Assembly (NCBI GenBank): GCA_011526285.1 | Contig: WTJU01000070.1 | Coordinates: 1 to 39,283 of the forward strand | Reading direction: 5' to 3' | DNA length: 39,283 nucleotides | From: Candidatus Arcticimaribacter sp. | GTDB taxonomy: Bacteria > Bacteroidota > Bacteroidia > Flavobacteriales > Flavobacteriaceae | Part shown: one piece after another, positions 36,202-39,283 of the stretch | How positions within the stretch are numbered: position 1 is the first letter of the stretch | Layout: every line of letters starts with the position of its first letter | Notes under the pieces: generated by a model | Databases searched by the model: none | What the model saw: the letters and a program-made list of their open reading frames with translations, nothing else | Told to the model about the DNA's origin: nothing | Made by a program: the position numbers and the translations under genes

Positions 36202-38049
36202 ATGTGTGGAATCGTTGCTTACATTGGAGATCGTCTAGCACAACCCATTGTAATTAAAGGGTTAAAACGATTGGAATATCGGGGATATGATTCTACCGGA
36301 ATTTCAATCTACAATGAGGCAGGACTCCATACCTTTAAAACAAAAGGTAAAGTAAGTGACCTAGAAGAAAAACTAGAGCAGTACCCAAAGCAAAGCTCAA
36401 CCCTAGCCATGGGTCACACCCGTTGGGCTACCCACGGAGTGCCAAACGACACCAACGCCCACCCACAAACCTCTAACTCTGGTAACCTATCCATTGTCCA
36501 TAACGGGATTATTGAAAACTATGCCTCTCTAAAAAAGGAGTTAACCCATCGTGGCTTCACCTTTAACTCTGATACAGATACTGAAGTTTTGGTGAATCTT
36601 ATAGAAGACGTAAAAGAGCGTAAAGGAGTAAAACTCGGTAAAGCAGTGCAAATCGCATTGTCACAAGTTATTGGGGCCTACGCTATTGTGGTGTTCGACC
36701 AACGCAAACCCAACGAAATCATTGCCGCGCGACTAGGGAGCCCATTGGCGATTGGTATAGGAGAAGAAGAATTCTTTGTCGCTTCTGATGCGACCCCTTT
36801 TATTGAATACACCAAAGAGGTGATTTATTTAGAAGAAGAGCATTTGGCGATTATCCGTCGTGGTAGAGCGGTGCGTATCCGTAAAATAAAAGACGATAGC
36901 CTTATTGAGCCTTATGTAGAAGAACTTCAAATGAGTTTGGAGAACATTCAAAAAGGCGGCTATGATCACTTCATGCTCAAAGAAATATTTGAGCAACCAA
37001 AAGCCATTCAAGACACTCTACGCGGACGTCTTCTGTCCAATGAAGGAGTTATAACCCTATCCAGTCTTCGTGAGCATGAAAACCGTTTCCTCAAGGCTAA
37101 ACGTATTTTAGTGATTGCCTGTGGCACATCGTGGCATGCTGGTTTGGTGGCTGAATATCTGTTTGAAGAATTTACACGCATTCCCGTTGAGGTAGAATAT
37201 GCCTCTGAGTTTCGCTACCGCAATCCCATTATTTATCCAGACGATGTAGTCATTGCTATTTCCCAATCTGGAGAAACAGCAGATACCATTGCAGCAATTA
37301 ATATTGCCAAAGAAAAAGGGGCCTTTGTCTATGGTATTTGTAATGTTGTGGGGTCTACCATCTCCCGTATAACCGACACAGGATGCTATACCCATGCTGG
37401 CCCAGAAATAGGAGTTGCCTCTACCAAAGCCTTTACCACACAGATTACCGTTATTTCCCTCATTGGGTTATACCTTGGAAAAGCCAACGGTACACTTTCG
37501 CGCTCACAGTATCAAGAGTATGTAACAGAATTGGAAACCCTACCAAAGAAAGTAGAACATATCCTTACTTCGCAAGCATTTATTGAAGAGGTTGCCACTT
37601 CTTTTGAATCAGCCCAGAACTGTATTTACCTTGGGCGAGGCTATAATTTCCCTGTAGCCCTAGAGGGAGCATTAAAACTAAAAGAGATTTCCTACATCCA
37701 CGCAGAAGGGTACCCAGCGGCTGAAATGAAGCACGGCCCTATTGCGTTAATTGATAAAGAAATGCCCGTAGTGGTGATTGCCACCAAAAAAGGGCACTAC
37801 GAAAAAGTAGTTTCTAACATCCAAGAGATTAAATCTAGAGAAGGACGAATTATCGCTTTGGTGAGTGAAGGCGATACACAGGTGAAAGAATTGGCAGACT
37901 ACTGCCTTGAAATTCCCGATGCCGCCGAACCTTTTGTACCCATCTTGTCAACCATTCCACTCCAATTACTTTCCTATTACATTGCTGTGCAACGCGGGTG
38001 TAATGTAGATCAGCCTAGAAATTTGGCAAAGTCGGTTACTGTGGAGTAG
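36202..38049 (+). CDS. glmS: glutamine-fructose-6-phosphate aminotransferase (isomerising)
   Basis: Makes glucosamine-6-phosphate from fructose-6-phosphate and glutamine, the first committed step to UDP-GlcNAc for peptidoglycan and LPS. The N-terminal nucleophile C2 is in MCGIVAYIGD; glutaminase motifs HTRWATHG and HPQTS follow; two SIS sugar-isomerase domains are recognisable by ACGTSWHAGLVAEY and SQSGETADTI, then YLGRGYNFPVALEGALKLKEISYIHAEGY. The C-terminus is the classic RNLAKSVTVE. 615 aa is full length. The DNA coding for this C-terminus is equivalent to the region recognised by TnsD in attTn7, and sequence of different character begins right after the stop. Confidence 0.98.
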   Translation: MCGIVAYIGDRLAQPIVIKGLKRLEYRGYDSTGISIYNEAGLHTFKTKGKVSDLEEKLEQYPKQSSTLAMGHTRWATHGVPNDTNAHPQTSNSGNLSIVHNGIIENYASLKKELTHRGFTFNSDTDTEVLVNLIEDVKERKGVKLGKAVQIALSQVIGAYAIVVFDQRKPNEIIAARLGSPLAIGIGEEEFFVASDATPFIEYTKEVIYLEEEHLAIIRRGRAVRIRKIKDDSLIEPYVEELQMSLENIQKGGYDHFMLKEIFEQPKAIQDTLRGRLLSNEGVITLSSLREHENRFLKAKRILVIACGTSWHAGLVAEYLFEEFTRIPVEVEYASEFRYRNPIIYPDDVVIAISQSGETADTIAAINIAKEKGAFVYGICNVVGSTISRITDTGCYTHAGPEIGVASTKAFTTQITVISLIGLYLGKANGTLSRSQYQEYVTELETLPKKVEHILTSQAFIEEVATSFESAQNCIYLGRGYNFPVALEGALKLKEISYIHAEGYPAAEMKHGPIALIDKEMPVVVIATKKGHYEKVVSNIQEIKSREGRIIALVSEGDTQVKELADYCLEIPDAAEPFVPILSTIPLQLLSYYIAVQRGCNVDQPRNLAKSVTVE

Positions 38050-38051
38050 GT

Positions 38052-38387
38052 ATGTGTGTTGATAGTTCTTACCCCTATAAATGGATGGTAAGATTTTCAG
38101 TATCAATTATCACCACTCATCTTTGGGATTCAAATTATTCTGAATATCAAGAGTATTTATATCAACGAATTTGTAGTTATAGAGAAGATTTTCTTACCCC
38201 TATTGGGTATAGGAAGATATCTCAAATCTTCAATGAAGAAGGATTGAAAACACTTCGTGGGAGTGTGTTTAAGAACAACCATATTCACTCAATTTATAAG
38301 AAAGGTAAGATTAGAGAAGAACGAATCAATCGTTTGGATGTAGTTGTGGTTTCCGTTCCGACAATTGAATTGTTTCAAAGTTCATAA
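38052..38387 (+). CDS. small protein with a recombinase-domain-like helical motif
   Basis: 111 aa. The segment TPIGYRKISQIFNEEGLKTL, then RGSVFKNNHIHSIYKKGKIREERIN, follows the pattern 'G-x-x-x-I-a-x-x-L/F-N-e-x-G-x-x-T-x-r-G-x-x-F/W-x-x-x-x-v-x-x-I-x-k' of the DNA-binding recombinase domain in large serine recombinases and of short phage/marine proteins sharing it. There is no serine-recombinase catalytic domain, so this is not an active recombinase by itself; it may be a DNA-binding protein or a remnant. The start is uncertain: ATG 38052 lies 2 bases after the glmS stop, but ATG 38085 (MVRFSVSI...) would exclude the first copy of a 13-bp DNA repeat from the coding region. Confidence 0.55.
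   Translation: MCVDSSYPYKWMVRFSVSIITTHLWDSNYSEYQEYLYQRICSYREDFLTPIGYRKISQIFNEEGLKTLRGSVFKNNHIHSIYKKGKIREERINRLDVVVVSVPTIELFQSS
38066..38078 (+). repeat. 13-bp direct repeat, copy 1
   Basis: TTCTTACCCCTAT, identical to bases 38191-38203, 125 bases apart. Here it would be read as (S)SYPY in the long-start version of the small ORF. Confidence 0.6.
38191..38203 (+). repeat. 13-bp direct repeat, copy 2
   Basis: TTCTTACCCCTAT, identical to bases 38066-38078 but in another reading frame (FLTPI), so the identity is at DNA rather than protein level. The end of this copy takes part in a short hairpin TACCC-CTATT-GGGTA (38195-38209). Confidence 0.6.
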
Positions 38388-38562
38388 TTTTTAAAGTTTG
38401 TCAAAGGACTTCTTTGAGAGAGTCAATCTAATATATAGGAACTCTGTTTTCCTTCAGTAATTGGTCTAATATTGTTTCCATAGTGTTCTTCTTTATAGTT
38501 CAGTTTAGTTCTGTTTCCTTCTATAAATATGAACAATGTTAATTTTTGGTAATTTTATTACT

Positions 38563-38730
38563 ATGAATCCAACACTTTCAGATTGGTTTGATGTAATTAA
38601 AAATTGTAGTGTGACTAACACTTACAAAATGGGATGGTGTAAATCTATTGTGGAGTGTTGTATTGAAAATGATTCAAAGGAACTCATTTCTGAATTAGAA
38701 AATGAAATCACCTTAGATGAGATATTATAA
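38563..38730 (+). pseudogene. possible N-terminal fragment of an HNH-endonuclease family protein
   Basis: 55 aa from ATG 38563 (an in-frame ATG at 38536 would add 9 residues). The piece WFDVIKNCSVTNTYKMGWCK, then SIVECCIENDS...EITLDEI, resembles the helical N-terminus of many HNH-endonuclease/restriction-type proteins, where 'NTYKMAWAKAIVE' is followed by a strand ending 'I-x-x-D-E-I-A' and then 'KYYWNQ'. Here translation stops right after LDEIL, so the nuclease part is absent. The next small ORF continues in the same frame after this single TAA but does not resemble the missing part. It could be a truncated gene, a deliberately short protein such as a regulator, or chance similarity. Recognition is from memory of the family and is moderate. 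Confidence 0.4.
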
Positions 38731-38733
38731 GAC

Positions 38734-38928
38734 ATGATGGATACCGAAGATGAGGATTCATATCGAGACCTCAACGAAAAGAAAGTATCAAAACTATCAG
38801 ATGGATGGAGAGAAGGAAGAAACCTCGTCATGAAACTCAGAAGTGGTTTATTCAAGAAATTAAATGATGAGGAACTCGATGATTTAATGGATGTAATCTC
38901 AACCTCATTTGATATGATTAGACGATAA
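38734..38928 (+). CDS. small acidic hypothetical protein
   Basis: 64 aa, starting ATG 38734 (a second ATG at 38737 is equally possible), three bases after the previous stop and in the same frame. It is highly charged and mostly helical: EDEDSYRDLNEKKVSKLSD, then GLFKKLNDEELDDLMDVIS. No cysteines, no membrane segment, no family recognised. Its tight spacing suggests co-translation with the preceding small ORF, and a hairpin with a T-run follows 13 bases after the stop. It looks phage- or island-like in size and composition. Confidence 0.5.
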   Translation: MMDTEDEDSYRDLNEKKVSKLSDGWREGRNLVMKLRSGLFKKLNDEELDDLMDVISTSFDMIRR

Positions 38929-38941
38929 GAAAACAATTTTG

Positions 38942-38965
38942 AAACTTTCTATATAAGTTTTTTTT
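38942..38965 (+). terminator. weak Rho-independent terminator after the small ORF pair
   Basis: AAACTT (38942-38947) and AAGTTT (38955-38960) form a 6-bp stem with a 7-base loop, running into eight T's (38958-38965). The stem is AT-rich, so it is weak, but its place just after the last plus-strand ORF and before the convergent gene fits termination. Confidence 0.45.
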
Positions 38966-39024
38966 ATTATCAATCAAATAGAGGTCCTTAAATACATATT
39001 CAAATACTATATCTTTTTTGTTAA

Positions 39025-39283
39025 TTATAGATTCTTTTTTAGGTTTATTTTTTGTAAACCACCCTTATCAAATGAATCTTTAAATTGAATTTTTAATAAT
39101 TCACAAATCTGTTTATTTGTACTTATATCATATAATTCCTCTGGTTCAACGTCACCTCCTAACATTGTTTTTAAAATTCCTATTTTCTTTAATTCGTAGT
39201 AGAATTTAATCATCCAAATTTCAGTACCCGACTCTCCATTAAACCCTTTGAATTTTTCGTCTTCAAAATCATCAGTGTAATAC
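39025..39283 (-). CDS. unidentified protein, C-terminal part (gene runs off the window)
   Basis: The frame is open from the window edge to a stop at 39025-39027, so this is the last ~86 residues of a longer protein; the ATG at 39213 is internal or an alternative start. The visible sequence begins YYTDDFEDEKFKGFNGESG, continues TEIWMIKFYYELKKIGILKT and MLGGDVEPEELYDISTNKQI, and ends in a basic tail (GGLQKINLKKNL). No signal peptide or motif that I recognise. It points towards the plus-strand small ORFs and shares their AT-rich composition, so it probably belongs to the same island. Confidence 0.5.
   Translation of the reverse strand, partial: YYTDDFEDEKFKGFNGESGTEIWMIKFYYELKKIGILKTMLGGDVEPEELYDISTNKQICELLKIQFKDSFDKGGLQKINLKKNL

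Larger units (their letters stand above)
38050..39283. other. AT-rich accessory segment downstream of glmS
   Basis: From the glmS stop to the window end the base composition and gene content change. Sample lines show the shift: bases 37921-37980 (glmS) contain 27 G/C of 60, while bases 39001-39060 contain 11 of 60. ORFs are short (about 55-110 codons) and none is a housekeeping gene. The non-coding stretches 38388-38535 and 38929-39024 hold no RNA gene that I can recognise. Interpreted as a recently acquired or degenerate island; its other end is outside the window. Confidence 0.6.

Noticed and set aside
38057-38084. TGTTGATA followed by an A/T- and C-rich stretch, recalling ends of some Tn7-like transposons
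   Set aside because: Only eight bases match from memory, the position is 8 bases after the glmS stop rather than about 25, and no set of repeated transposase-binding sites or second end is visible.
38401-38417. Hairpin TCAAAG-GACTT-CTTTGA after the recombinase-like ORF as a terminator
   Set aside because: A short stem without a following T-run; not enough to call termination.
38492-38527. Inverted repeat TTTATAG ... CTATAAA upstream of the small ORFs as an operator or hairpin
   Set aside because: Seven AT-rich base pairs around a 22-base loop are expected by chance in such AT-rich sequence.
1-39283. CRISPR arrays, tRNA/rRNA genes, riboswitches
   Set aside because: No regularly spaced repeats, no cloverleaf or rRNA sequence and no known riboswitch core were seen while reading the intergenic gaps, which are all short.

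Overview
The window reads as a chromosomal segment of a marine-type flavobacterium (Bacteroidota, class Flavobacteriia). Evidence for this: TAnnTTTG promoter boxes with no E. coli-like -10; lineage-typical families (DUF4270 lipoprotein, long LspA, zinc-less DksA-like protein, cysteine-free L32, TonB-dependent receptor with a carboxypeptidase-regulatory-like N-domain); weak Shine-Dalgarno signals; and moderate GC. Genes are very dense. No rRNA, tRNA, CRISPR array or intact insertion sequence was seen, and no stretch over 300 bases lacks a gene.

Layout. (1) 1-4907, plus strand: pdxA, a DUF177 protein and rpmF end at a strong terminator, followed by fabH-accB-accC (start of fatty-acid synthesis) and a second terminator. 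(2) 4906-9871, minus strand: a prolyl-oligopeptidase-type lipoprotein, asd, and the overlapping pair tdk-alr. (3) 9955-13283, plus strand: an unknown acidic protein, a small DoxX-like membrane protein, rsmI and recJ. (4) 13294-18948, minus strand: uvrC, a DUF3108 protein, an M23 peptidase lipoprotein and pgi. (5) 19006-19566, plus strand: 5-formyl-THF cyclo-ligase. (6) 19563-24639, minus strand: ileS, a DksA-like protein, a secreted DUF4097-like protein and lspA, all tightly coupled. (7) 24718-25314, plus strand: a GNAT acetyltransferase. (8) 25311-33471, minus strand: panC, panD, a flippase-like membrane protein, radA, gdhA, recO and a TonB-dependent receptor. (9) 33573-38049, plus strand: a half-length GT5-like protein, a DUF4270 lipoprotein and glmS.

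Everything up to the glmS stop (38049) looks like stable, housekeeping chromosome. From 38050 to the end the sequence changes: it becomes clearly AT-richer, the ORFs are short and mostly unrecognised, and fragments with mobile-DNA flavour appear. These are a recombinase-domain-like small protein, an apparent N-terminal fragment of an HNH-endonuclease family protein, a 13-bp direct repeat, and an unrecognised minus-strand gene running off the end. Because the 3' end of glmS is the classical Tn7 attachment site, this junction is the most interesting place in the window, although no transposon end or transposase is visible here.

Functional threads: precursor supply (PLP, fatty acids, lysine/DAP and D-alanine for peptidoglycan, pantothenate, glucosamine-6-phosphate), DNA repair (RecJ, UvrC, RecO, RadA), and envelope biogenesis (LspA, M23 hydrolase, several lipoproteins, TonB receptor). 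Several genes at tightly packed junctions appear to start with TTG or GTG; for the flippase-like gene TTG is the only usable start.
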